Positions 5,395-11,582 of a stretch of DNA of 14,352 nt are shown piece by piece. The first letter of the stretch is position 1, and each line of letters begins with the position of its first letter. Source of the DNA: CAYXGZ01 sp964464755 (lineage in GTDB: Bacteria > Planctomycetota > MHYJ01 > JACPRB01); the NCBI GenBank assembly GCA_964464755.1, contig CAYXGZ010000072.1:1-14352 (forward strand), written 5' to 3'. A program made the translations under genes and the position numbers. The notes below the pieces were generated by a model. That model did no database searches and was not told where the DNA came from. It worked only from the letters and a program-made list of their open reading frames with translations.

Positions 5395-5928
5395 ATGAAG
5401 GCATTCGCCGCGTTGCTCGCCCTGGCCGTGCTCGTCCCGGGCGCCGTCGCCCAGGAGAAGGAGCCCTCGGCCAAGGTGACGCTGGTCTTCGGAGGTGTCT
5501 GAGGCGCCAGCTGAGTCGCCAAGATCAGCAAGGCGCTGCGGGGCCTGGAAGGCTTCCGCGAGGTGAAGGAGGGGGACGAGCCCTCGGAGTTCCTCCTCGA
5601 GGTCGATGCGAAGAAGATCCCGGCCCCGTCCGCGATCTCGAAGACGGTCCCCTCGGACTACTCGCTCGAGTCGCTGGCCCTGGCGGCCGTCGAGGGCGAG
5701 GCGTCCGCGAAGGACGGGGTCTCGAAGTTCGTCGCGGCCGGCATGGACCGGGAGTACGTCCTGGAGAAGGGCGAGCCGGCCGGTCCCTGGGACGAGCTGC
5801 AGGCCGCCCTCAAGGACGGCGCGAAGAAGGTGGCCCTGACCGGCAAGGTGACCGAGGAGAAGAAGGACGACAAGGTCGTCTTCAAGCTCGCGGTGACCGG
5901 CTACGCGAAGGTCGAGGCGAAGAAGTAG
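5395..5928 (+). CDS. Predicted exported double-selenocysteine protein, HMA-like (paralog 2)
   Basis: ATG 5395 follows a perfect AGGAGG (5384-5389) with 5-nt spacing. The product is 177 residues if TGAs at 5500-5502 and 5512-5514 are selenocysteines 36 and 40. Residues 1-20 are a clear signal peptide with an Ala-Val-Ala/Gln cleavage site. The next segment, AKVTLVFGGV-U-G-A-S-U-VAKISKALRGLEGF, is close to the HMA consensus, in which G-M-T-C-A-S-C-V-A-K-I precedes the first helix. It aligns with paralog 1 throughout: same U-x3-U spacing, same KI-x-K-x-L-x-GL-x-G helix, and a related C-terminal beta domain (GEASAKDGVSKFVAAG, REYVLEKGE, KKVALTGKVTEEKK). One residue before the first Sec is missing relative to paralog 1. 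The TAG stop abuts the convergent amrS stop with no gap. Shared TGAs in diverged paralogs argue strongly against sequencing error or decay. Biochemical role is inferred. Confidence 0.82.
5500..5546 (+). promoter_or_regulatory. Recoded UGA pair and candidate bacterial SECIS hairpin (paralog 2)
   Basis: UGA codons lie at 5500-5502 and 5512-5514. AGGC (5531-5534) pairs with GCCT (5543-5546) around a loop GCUGCGGG, within which C5536 and G5541 could pair to leave UGCG. The UGC of the loop begins 22 nt after the second UGA, exactly as in paralog 1, and the stretch CTGC-R-GGGCCTGGA is shared. Conservation here may partly reflect the protein sequence, and the stem is short. Confidence 0.4.
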
Positions 5929-6990
5929 TCAGAGGATCCGTCGGCGCCCGCCGTCGGATTCCGGCACGGACGAGTCGAAACGGCCCGGGATGCGGACCCC
6001 GCATCCCGGGCATTTTCCTACCGCGAGCGCGCCGCGGGTCACCGCGTAGGTCGAGCGCTCGATGAGCAGCCTCCCGCAGCCGTGGCAGGTGGTGTTCTCG
6101 AGCGGGTGCCCGGGGACGTTGCCCAGGTAGACGTAGCGCAGCCCCTCCTCCCGCCCGATCCCCGCGGCCCGCTCGAGGGTCGCCAGGGGCGTCGCCGGCA
6201 GGTGCGAGAGGTCGAGCTCCGGGTGGAAGCGCGTCAGGTGCCACGGCGTGAACTCGCCGAGCTCGGCCCGGATCCAGCGCGCGAGCCCGCGCAGCTCGTC
6301 CAGGTCGTCGTTGATCGTCGGGGTGACGTTGGTCACGCACTCCACGTGCATCCCGTGCCGGTGCAGGGCGCGCTTCGTCATCTCGAGGACCGGTCCGAGG
6401 TCGGCGATGCCGGCGATCTTCTTGTAGGTGGCCCTCGAGAACCCCTTGAGGTCGACGCGCCAGGCGTCGAGGTAGGGCGCGACGAGGTCGAGGTGCTCGG
6501 GCGTCGCGTAGCCGTTGGTGACATAGGCGGTGTATAGGCCGAGTTTCTTCGCCTCCCGCATCGCGTCCAGCGTGTGCTCCAGCCAGATGGTCGGGTCGTT
6601 GTAGGTCCAGCAGATCCCCTGGCAGCCCATGCGGACGGCGAGGCGGGCGCTCTCGACGGGGTCGAGGGCCTCGAGGTTGGACCCGTCCTCGCTGGGGCGG
6701 TCGTGGGAGATGTCCCAGTTCTGGCAGCCGGGGCAGCGGAAGTTGCAGCCGCGCGTGCCCATGGAAAGGACCCGGGTCCCCGGGTGGAAGTGGTAGAGGG
6801 GCTTCTTCTCGATCGGGTCGGCGAAGGCGGAGGAGACGCGGCCGTAGAGCAGGGTGTAGAGCACGCCGCCCCGGACGAGCCGCGTGCGGCAGGCGCCGAT
6901 CCCGCCCTCCGGGATCGTGCAGCGCAGGGCGCAGACGTGGCAGCGGACTCGTCCGCCGGGCCGGGGTTCCGCCAGCAGGCTGGCCTTCAT
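5929..6990 (-). CDS. amrS: AmmeMemoRadiSam system radical SAM enzyme
   Basis: The 353-residue protein has the radical SAM signature GCNFRCPGCQNW (Cys82, Cys86, Cys89), which binds the [4Fe-4S] cluster that cleaves S-adenosylmethionine. Two further Cys sets are typical of this family: an N-terminal group (Cys17, Cys20, Cys24, Cys34 in CHVCALRC...GAC) and a C-terminal zinc-ribbon (CHGCG at Cys302/305, CPGCG at Cys327/330). Motifs GICWTYNDPTIWLEH, DLKGFSRATY and PWHLTRFHPE also fit. The family usually occurs with AMMECR1 and Memo-like proteins; neither is visible here and the substrate is not known to me. ATG 6990 has GGAG two bases upstream, and a -10-like TACCAT at 7002-6997 would put the transcript start almost on the ATG. 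Its 3' end overlaps a terminator-like hairpin of the convergent selenoprotein gene. Pyruvate formate-lyase activating enzyme is a common but less precise label. Confidence 0.9.
   Translation of the reverse strand: MKASLLAEPRPGGRVRCHVCALRCTIPEGGIGACRTRLVRGGVLYTLLYGRVSSAFADPIEKKPLYHFHPGTRVLSMGTRGCNFRCPGCQNWDISHDRPSEDGSNLEALDPVESARLAVRMGCQGICWTYNDPTIWLEHTLDAMREAKKLGLYTAYVTNGYATPEHLDLVAPYLDAWRVDLKGFSRATYKKIAGIADLGPVLEMTKRALHRHGMHVECVTNVTPTINDDLDELRGLARWIRAELGEFTPWHLTRFHPELDLSHLPATPLATLERAAGIGREEGLRYVYLGNVPGHPLENTTCHGCGRLLIERSTYAVTRGALAVGKCPGCGVRIPGRFDSSVPESDGGRRRIL
5984..6018 (+). terminator. Terminator for paralog 2 embedded in the amrS coding sequence
   Basis: CCCGGGATGCGG (5984-5995) pairs perfectly with CCGCATCCCGGG (5999-6010) across a three-base ACC loop, followed by CATTTTCC. 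It lies 56 bp after the stop of the second selenoprotein gene, reading rightward. On the other strand these bases encode the last Cys-rich knuckle of AmrS (KCPGCGVRIPGR). Confidence 0.6.
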
Positions 6991-7048
6991 GGCTCCATGG
7001 TACCGCGCCCGGCGGTTGCAGGACCCCCGAACCCGCCCCGGGGTTCCG

Positions 7049-7077
7049 TTGACGCGCCCGGAGGCCGTTGCTCTAAT
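7049..7077 (+). promoter_or_regulatory. Sigma-70-type promoter of the second nuo operon
   Basis: TTGACG (7049-7054), a 17-bp spacer and TCTAAT (7072-7077) match the consensus in five of six positions at -35 and four of six at -10. The expected start near 7084 gives a leader of about 36 nt before nuoA, with AGGA at 7106-7109 as a weak ribosome binding site. Confidence 0.7.
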
Positions 7078-7119
7078 GGGACGACTTCGGCGTCCCCTAC
7101 ATCCCAGGACGGTGCGACC

Positions 7120-7473
7120 ATGAGCGAGTGGGGCACGGTGGCCCTCTACGCCGCCATCGTGATCGGCCTCGGGGCGGTCATCCTGACCGCGTCGCGGCTG
7201 CTCGGGCCGCGTCGTCTCGCGGCCGAGAAGCTTGACCCCTACGAGTGCGGCGTCCCCCTCCTGTCGAGCTCCCGCCAGCGCTTCTCGGTCCATTTCTACC
7301 TCGTCGCCATCCTGTTCATCCTCTTCGACATCGAGACGGTCTTCCTCGTCCCCTGGGCGGTGATCCACCGCTCGCTGGGCGTGGCGGGACTCGTCGAGAT
7401 GGGGATCTTCCTGGCCGTGGTCGGCCTGGGCCTGGCCTACGTGTGGCGCCGCGGCGCCCTGGAGTGGGAGTAG
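7120..7473 (+). CDS. nuoA: NADH-quinone oxidoreductase subunit A
   Basis: This small membrane subunit of complex I sits at the junction of the membrane and peripheral arms. The 117-residue product has three predicted membrane helices (about 6-26, 60-80 and 87-108). Between the first two lies the conserved loop with DPYECGVP and RFSVHFYLVAILFILFD, whose Cys and acidic residues are family hallmarks. ATG 7120 is chosen because it places the first helix at the N terminus as in other NuoA proteins. The frame is open further upstream, but that part is antisense to amrS and crosses the promoter. It is the first gene of the nuoA-I operon and ends one base before nuoB. Confidence 0.95.
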   Translation: MSEWGTVALYAAIVIGLGAVILTASRLLGPRRLAAEKLDPYECGVPLLSSSRQRFSVHFYLVAILFILFDIETVFLVPWAVIHRSLGVAGLVEMGIFLAVVGLGLAYVWRRGALEWE

Positions 7474-7474
7474 C

Positions 7475-7954
7475 ATGGGCCTCGAATCCTGGATGCCGGA
7501 AGGGATCCTGACGACCTCGGTCAACCAGGTCGTCTCCTGGGCGAGGAAGAACAGCCTCTGGCCCATGCCCTTCGGGACGGCCTGCTGCGCGATCGAGCTG
7601 ATGGCGACGCTCGCGTCCCGCTACGACCTGGCCCGCTTCGGGGCCGAGGTCATCCGCTTCTCGCCGCGCCAGAGCGACCTGATGATCGTCTCGGGGCGCA
7701 TCTCGCTGAAGATGATGCCGGTGCTCTACAAGATCTGGGAGCAGATGCCGGAGCCGAAGTGGTGCATCTCGATGGGGGCGTGCGCCTCGTGCGGCGGCAT
7801 CTTCGACAACTACGCGATGATCCAGGGCGTCGACCGGTTCCTGCCGGTGGACGTCTACATCCCGGGCTGCCCGCCGCGGCCCGAGAGCGTGATCGACGCG
7901 ATCCTGAAGGTCCAGGAACTGGTCGCGCAGAAGGACCAGCTCCGGACCGCCTAG
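7475..7954 (+). CDS. nuoB: NADH-quinone oxidoreductase subunit B, second copy
   Basis: The 159-residue subunit holds iron-sulfur cluster N2. All four expected ligands are present: Cys37 and Cys38 (GTACCAIE), Cys103 (MGACASCGG) and Cys132 (PGCPPRPE). An additional cysteine, Cys106, lies in the GACASCGG loop, where many homologues have Ser. The protein has the compact length typical of bacterial NuoB. Its start lies one base after nuoA's stop, with GGAG inside the end of nuoA serving as ribosome binding site. It differs from the copy ending at 320 mainly in the region after GAC, so the two belong to different complex I lineages. Confidence 0.97.
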   Translation: MGLESWMPEGILTTSVNQVVSWARKNSLWPMPFGTACCAIELMATLASRYDLARFGAEVIRFSPRQSDLMIVSGRISLKMMPVLYKIWEQMPEPKWCISMGACASCGGIFDNYAMIQGVDRFLPVDVYIPGCPPRPESVIDAILKVQELVAQKDQLRTA

Positions 7955-7997
7955 CGGCCGCCCCCGGCCGGTCCGTCGGCGGAGTGGGAACGAACGA

Positions 7998-8507
7998 ATG
8001 GATCCCTCGCAGGTCGTCGAGAAGGTCAGGAACGTGAAGGCCGACGCCGTCGTCGCGACGGGCGCGCACGCCGGCCAGCCCTGGCTCGAGGTCCGCCGCG
8101 AGCAGGTCCACGACGTCCTCGCCTTCCTCCAGTCCGACCCGGAATGCGCCTTCGACTGCCTGATGGACCTCACGGCCGTCGACCACCTGAACCAGGGCGC
8201 CCCCGAGCGCTACGCCGTCGTCTACACGCTCTACTCGTTCCCCTTCAACCGCTACCTCCGGGTCAAGTCCTGGGTCCCCGAGGACGAGCCCTCGATCGAC
8301 TCGGCCTCCGACCTCTGGAAGGCCGCGCCCTGGGCCGAGCGCGAGGTCTTCGACCTCTACGGGATCGAGTTCCGCAACCACCCCGACCTGAAGCGCCTCA
8401 TGCTGCCCGAGTACTACACGGGCCACCCGCTGCGGAAGGACTACCCGCTGCGCGGCATGGGCGAGCGCGACCACTTCCCGACCTACGACCGGGAGACCGG
8501 CGCATGA
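7998..8507 (+). CDS. nuoC: NADH-quinone oxidoreductase subunit C (30-kDa type)
   Basis: This hydrophilic subunit of the complex I peripheral arm supports NuoD and carries no cofactor. The 169-residue product ends with the family signature WAEREVFDLYGIEFRNHPDLKR followed by PLRKDYPLRG. It is separate from nuoD, unlike the NuoCD fusion of enterobacteria. The 43-bp gap after nuoB is the longest in this operon; GGAG at 7981-7984 is a somewhat distant ribosome binding site. Its TGA overlaps the nuoD start in ATGA, implying coupled translation. It is the only nuoC in the window, since the first gene group has nuoB next to nuoD. Confidence 0.95.
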   Translation: MDPSQVVEKVRNVKADAVVATGAHAGQPWLEVRREQVHDVLAFLQSDPECAFDCLMDLTAVDHLNQGAPERYAVVYTLYSFPFNRYLRVKSWVPEDEPSIDSASDLWKAAPWAEREVFDLYGIEFRNHPDLKRLMLPEYYTGHPLRKDYPLRGMGERDHFPTYDRETGA

Positions 8508-9751
8508 GCCCCGAGAAGCTCGAGCTGCCGCCCTCGCGGCCCGCGATGGAGATCGAGGAGGGCGACCTCGGCTCGAAGCGGATGGTCGTCAACTTCGGGC
8601 CCCAGCACCCGGCCACCCACGGGACGCTCCGCACCGTCATCGAGCTCGACGGCGAGATCGTCGTCAAGATGACCCCGGAGATCGGCTACCTCCACAGCGG
8701 CTTCGAGAAGCTCGCCGAGTACCGCACCTACAACCAGGTCGTGACCATCACCGACCGGATGAACTACCTCTCGCCGCTGTCGAACAACGTCGGCTTCGCG
8801 GTGGCGGTCGAGGAGCTCATGGGCCTCAAGGTGACCCCGCGCTGCGCGGCCATCCGCGTCGCCATGTGCGAGCTCTCCCGCATCGCCGACCACATCGTCT
8901 CGATCGGCCTCCAGGCCATGGACCTCGGCGCCTTCAGCGTCATGCTCTGGACGTTCATCGAGCGCGAGAAGCTCTACGACATCTTCGAGGCCGTGACCGG
9001 GGCCCGGCTGACGACGAGCTACACCCGCGTCGGCGGCCTCTTCCGCGACGTCCCGCCCGATTTCGAGGACCTGTGCCGGAACTTCATGGCGAAGTGCGGC
9101 AAGACGATCGACGACATCGAGGACGTCCTCAACCAGAACAAGATCTTCGTCGACCGCACGAAGGGCATCGGGGCGATCTCCCGCGAGGACGCCGTGAGCT
9201 TCGGCCTCTCCGGCCCGCTCCTGCGCTCCTGCGGCGTGAAGCGGGACCTCCGCAAGGACCGGCCCTACCTCGGCTACGAGCAGTACGCCTTCGAGGTCGC
9301 CCAGGCCGAGGGCGGCGACGTCTGGTCCCGGTACCGCGTCCGCGTGCAGGAGGTCCGGGAGTCGATGAAGATCGTCGACCAGGTCCTCAAGGCGATGCCG
9401 CCCGGCCCGATCAACGTGGACGACCCGCGGGTCGCGCTGCCGGCCAAGGACGCCTTCAACAAGCCCCAGGGCGGGATGGAGGGGCTGATCTACCACTTCA
9501 AGAACTACATGTTCGGCCACGGCGTCTGCCCGCCGAAGGGCGAGATCTACTCCGCGACCGAGGCCCCCAACGGCGAGCTGGGCTTCTACCTCGTGAGCGA
9601 CGGCACCCAGCGGCCGTGGCGGATGCGGGTCCGGCCCCCGAGCCTCTACAACTACCAGGCCTTCCCGCGGATGTGCGAGGGGAAGCTCCTCTCCGACTCC
9701 GTGGCCGTGCTCTCGAGCCTCAACATCATCGCGGGGGAGCTGGACCGCTAG
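8504..9751 (+). CDS. nuoD: NADH-quinone oxidoreductase subunit D (49-kDa type), second copy
   Basis: The 415-residue product starts four bases inside nuoC. An acidic N-terminal segment of about 26 residues precedes NFGPQHPATHGTLR. The conserved quinone-site His (residue 39) and Tyr (residue 88, DRMNY) are present. Near the C terminus it has a segment absent from the first copy, around PKDAFNKPQGGMEGLIYHFKN in outline, ahead of GEIYSATEAPNGELGFYLVSDG. The end, SLNIIAGELDR, is typical. Both NuoD copies keep the catalytic residues but differ along their whole length, which fits two separately inherited complex I enzymes. nuoEF starts one base after the stop. Confidence 0.96.
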   Translation: MSPEKLELPPSRPAMEIEEGDLGSKRMVVNFGPQHPATHGTLRTVIELDGEIVVKMTPEIGYLHSGFEKLAEYRTYNQVVTITDRMNYLSPLSNNVGFAVAVEELMGLKVTPRCAAIRVAMCELSRIADHIVSIGLQAMDLGAFSVMLWTFIEREKLYDIFEAVTGARLTTSYTRVGGLFRDVPPDFEDLCRNFMAKCGKTIDDIEDVLNQNKIFVDRTKGIGAISREDAVSFGLSGPLLRSCGVKRDLRKDRPYLGYEQYAFEVAQAEGGDVWSRYRVRVQEVRESMKIVDQVLKAMPPGPINVDDPRVALPAKDAFNKPQGGMEGLIYHFKNYMFGHGVCPPKGEIYSATEAPNGELGFYLVSDGTQRPWRMRVRPPSLYNYQAFPRMCEGKLLSDSVAVLSSLNIIAGELDR

Positions 9752-9752
9752 C

Positions 9753-11582
9753 ATGGGCATCCCCTTCACCCCGGCCGTCCGCGAGGAACTCGAGCGGATC
9801 TGCGCGCGCTACCCGAAGCGCGAGGCGGCCCTGCTGCCGGCCCTGCGGATCCTCGAGCGCGAGTGCGGCTCGGTCACCCGCGAGGGGATGATCCACGTCG
9901 CGGAGCTGCTCGGCGTCTCCCCGGCCAAGGTCTGGGGCGTCGTCACGTTCTACACGCACTACCGGCGCGAGCACGAGGGGAAGCACCACCTGCAGGTCTG
10001 CGCGACGCTGCCCTGCGCGCTGCGCGGCGGGCTGGACCTCTACAAGCACCTCTCGAAGCGGCTCGGCGTCCGCAACGAGCAGACGACGCCGGACGGGATG
10101 TTCACCCTGAAGAAGGTCGAGTGCCTCGCGAACTGCGACAAGGGGCCGTGCCTGCAGGTCGACGAGGACTTCCACGACGTGGTCACGGCCGAGCAGGCGG
10201 ACGCGATCGTCGACCGGCTCAAGGCGGGGACGTACCGGACGGAGCTCCCGCCCTACGTCGTGCCGCCGACCGCCCACGAGCCCGTCCTGCTGAAGCACGT
10301 GCTCGAGAAGGACTCCGAGACCCTGGCGCACTACAAGGCGCGGGGCGGGTACCAGCAGGCCGAGAAGGCCGTGAAGACCCTGAAGCCCGCGGACCTGATC
10401 GAGCTCGTGAAGAAGTCCGGCCTCCGGGGCCGCGGCGGCGCGGGCTTCCCGACGGGCATGAAGTGGAGCTTCGTCCCCGCGGGCAGCCCGAAGCCGAAGT
10501 ACGTCGTCTGCAACGCGGACGAGTCGGAGCCCGGGACCTTCAAGGACAAGATGCTCATCGAGCGGGACCCGCACCAGCTCATCGAGGGCATCCTGATCGC
10601 GTCGTGGGCCGTGCAGTGCCACGCGGCCTACGTGTACATCCGCGGCGAGTTCGGCTTCGGCGCGCGGGTGCTGCAGAAGGCGGTCGACGAGGCCTACGCC
10701 GCCGGCGTCCTCGGCCCGAACTGCCTGGGCACCGGCTTCGCGCTCGACCTGACGGTGCACCGCGGGGCGGGCGCCTACATCTGCGGCGAGGAGACCGGCC
10801 TGCTCTCGAGCCTCGAGGGCGGGCGGGGCTACCCGAAGATCAAGCCGCCGTTCCCGGCCGTCGAGGGCCTCTTCCGCAGCCCGACGGTGGTCAACAACGT
10901 CGAGACCCTGTCGATGCTGCCCCACATCCTGGAGAAGGGCGTCGACTGGTTCCGCAAGTTCGGGACGGAGAAGAGCCCGGGCACGAAGATCTTCAGCATC
11001 GCGGGGCACGTGAACCGCCCGGGCAACTACGAGGTCCCGCTCGGCCTGTCCCTGCGCGAGATGATCTACGACCTCGCCGGCGGCATCCCCGGCGGGAAGG
11101 CCCTGAAGGCCGTCATCCCCGGCGGTTCCAGCGCGCCGGTGCTGACCGCGGCCGAGATCGACGTTAAGATGGACTTCGACTCGCTGGCCGCCGCGAAGAC
11201 GATGCTCGGCTCGGGCGGCGTGATCGTCATGGACGAGTCGACCTGCATGGTCGACGCGCTCTGGAACCTCCTGCACTTCTACCACCACGAGTCCTGCGGG
11301 CAGTGCACGCCGTGCCGCGAGGGGACGGGGTGGATCGACAAGATCCTGGGCCGCCTCGAGCGGGGGCAGGGGACCCGGGAGGACCTCGACCGCGTGCTCG
11401 GGGTCGCGGACCAGATGGTCGGGCGCACGATCTGCGTGCTCGCCGACGCGGCCGCGATGCCCGCGAAGAGCTTCATCACGAAGTTCCGCGCGGAGTTCGA
11501 GGCCCACGTCGACCAGAAGGGCTGCCCGATGAAGCCCCGCCGCGCCGCGACCGAGCCCGTGGAGGCCCACTCGGGACACTGA
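9753..11582 (+). CDS. nuoEF: Fused NADH-quinone oxidoreductase subunits E and F
   Basis: One 609-residue frame joins the two subunits of the NADH-oxidising module. Residues 1-160 are NuoE (24-kDa type), a thioredoxin-like [2Fe-2S] N1a domain with ligands Cys83/Cys88 (CATLPC) and Cys124/Cys128 (CLANC). After a linker of about 20 residues, from about 175 to 595, comes NuoF (51-kDa type): an FMN site GRGGAGFPTGMKW (226-238), an NADH-site motif GAGAYICGEETG (338-349), and [4Fe-4S] N3 ligands Cys515, Cys518, Cys521 (ESCGQCTPCREG) and Cys561. The frame shows no stop or slippery site at the junction, so the fusion appears real. NADH is oxidised here and electrons pass to NuoG. The TGA stop overlaps the nuoG ATG (TGATG). 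Confidence 0.96.
   Translation: MGIPFTPAVREELERICARYPKREAALLPALRILERECGSVTREGMIHVAELLGVSPAKVWGVVTFYTHYRREHEGKHHLQVCATLPCALRGGLDLYKHLSKRLGVRNEQTTPDGMFTLKKVECLANCDKGPCLQVDEDFHDVVTAEQADAIVDRLKAGTYRTELPPYVVPPTAHEPVLLKHVLEKDSETLAHYKARGGYQQAEKAVKTLKPADLIELVKKSGLRGRGGAGFPTGMKWSFVPAGSPKPKYVVCNADESEPGTFKDKMLIERDPHQLIEGILIASWAVQCHAAYVYIRGEFGFGARVLQKAVDEAYAAGVLGPNCLGTGFALDLTVHRGAGAYICGEETGLLSSLEGGRGYPKIKPPFPAVEGLFRSPTVVNNVETLSMLPHILEKGVDWFRKFGTEKSPGTKIFSIAGHVNRPGNYEVPLGLSLREMIYDLAGGIPGGKALKAVIPGGSSAPVLTAAEIDVKMDFDSLAAAKTMLGSGGVIVMDESTCMVDALWNLLHFYHHESCGQCTPCREGTGWIDKILGRLERGQGTREDLDRVLGVADQMVGRTICVLADAAAMPAKSFITKFRAEFEAHVDQKGCPMKPRRAATEPVEAHSGH

Noticed and set aside
4803..5531. Upstream extension of the zinc-ribbon gene frame on the minus strand
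   Set aside because: It overlaps the better-supported 170-residue gene and paralog 2 and reads as Arg/Pro-rich low-complexity sequence. ATG 4802 overlaps the upstream stop, which fits coupling.
3511..5928. TGA codons explained by an alternative genetic code (UGA as Trp or Gly)
   Set aside because: UGA ends nuoC, nuoEF, nuoG, amrS and the 170-residue gene in this window, always at the expected protein end. No in-frame TGA occurs in other genes.
6574..7119. N-terminal extension of nuoA
   Set aside because: The extra frame is antisense to amrS and spans the promoter. ATG 7120 gives a full-length NuoA.
5929..7566. 545-residue version of the AmrS frame
   Set aside because: The extra N-terminal part is antisense to nuoA and its promoter. 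The family N terminus begins at ATG 6990.
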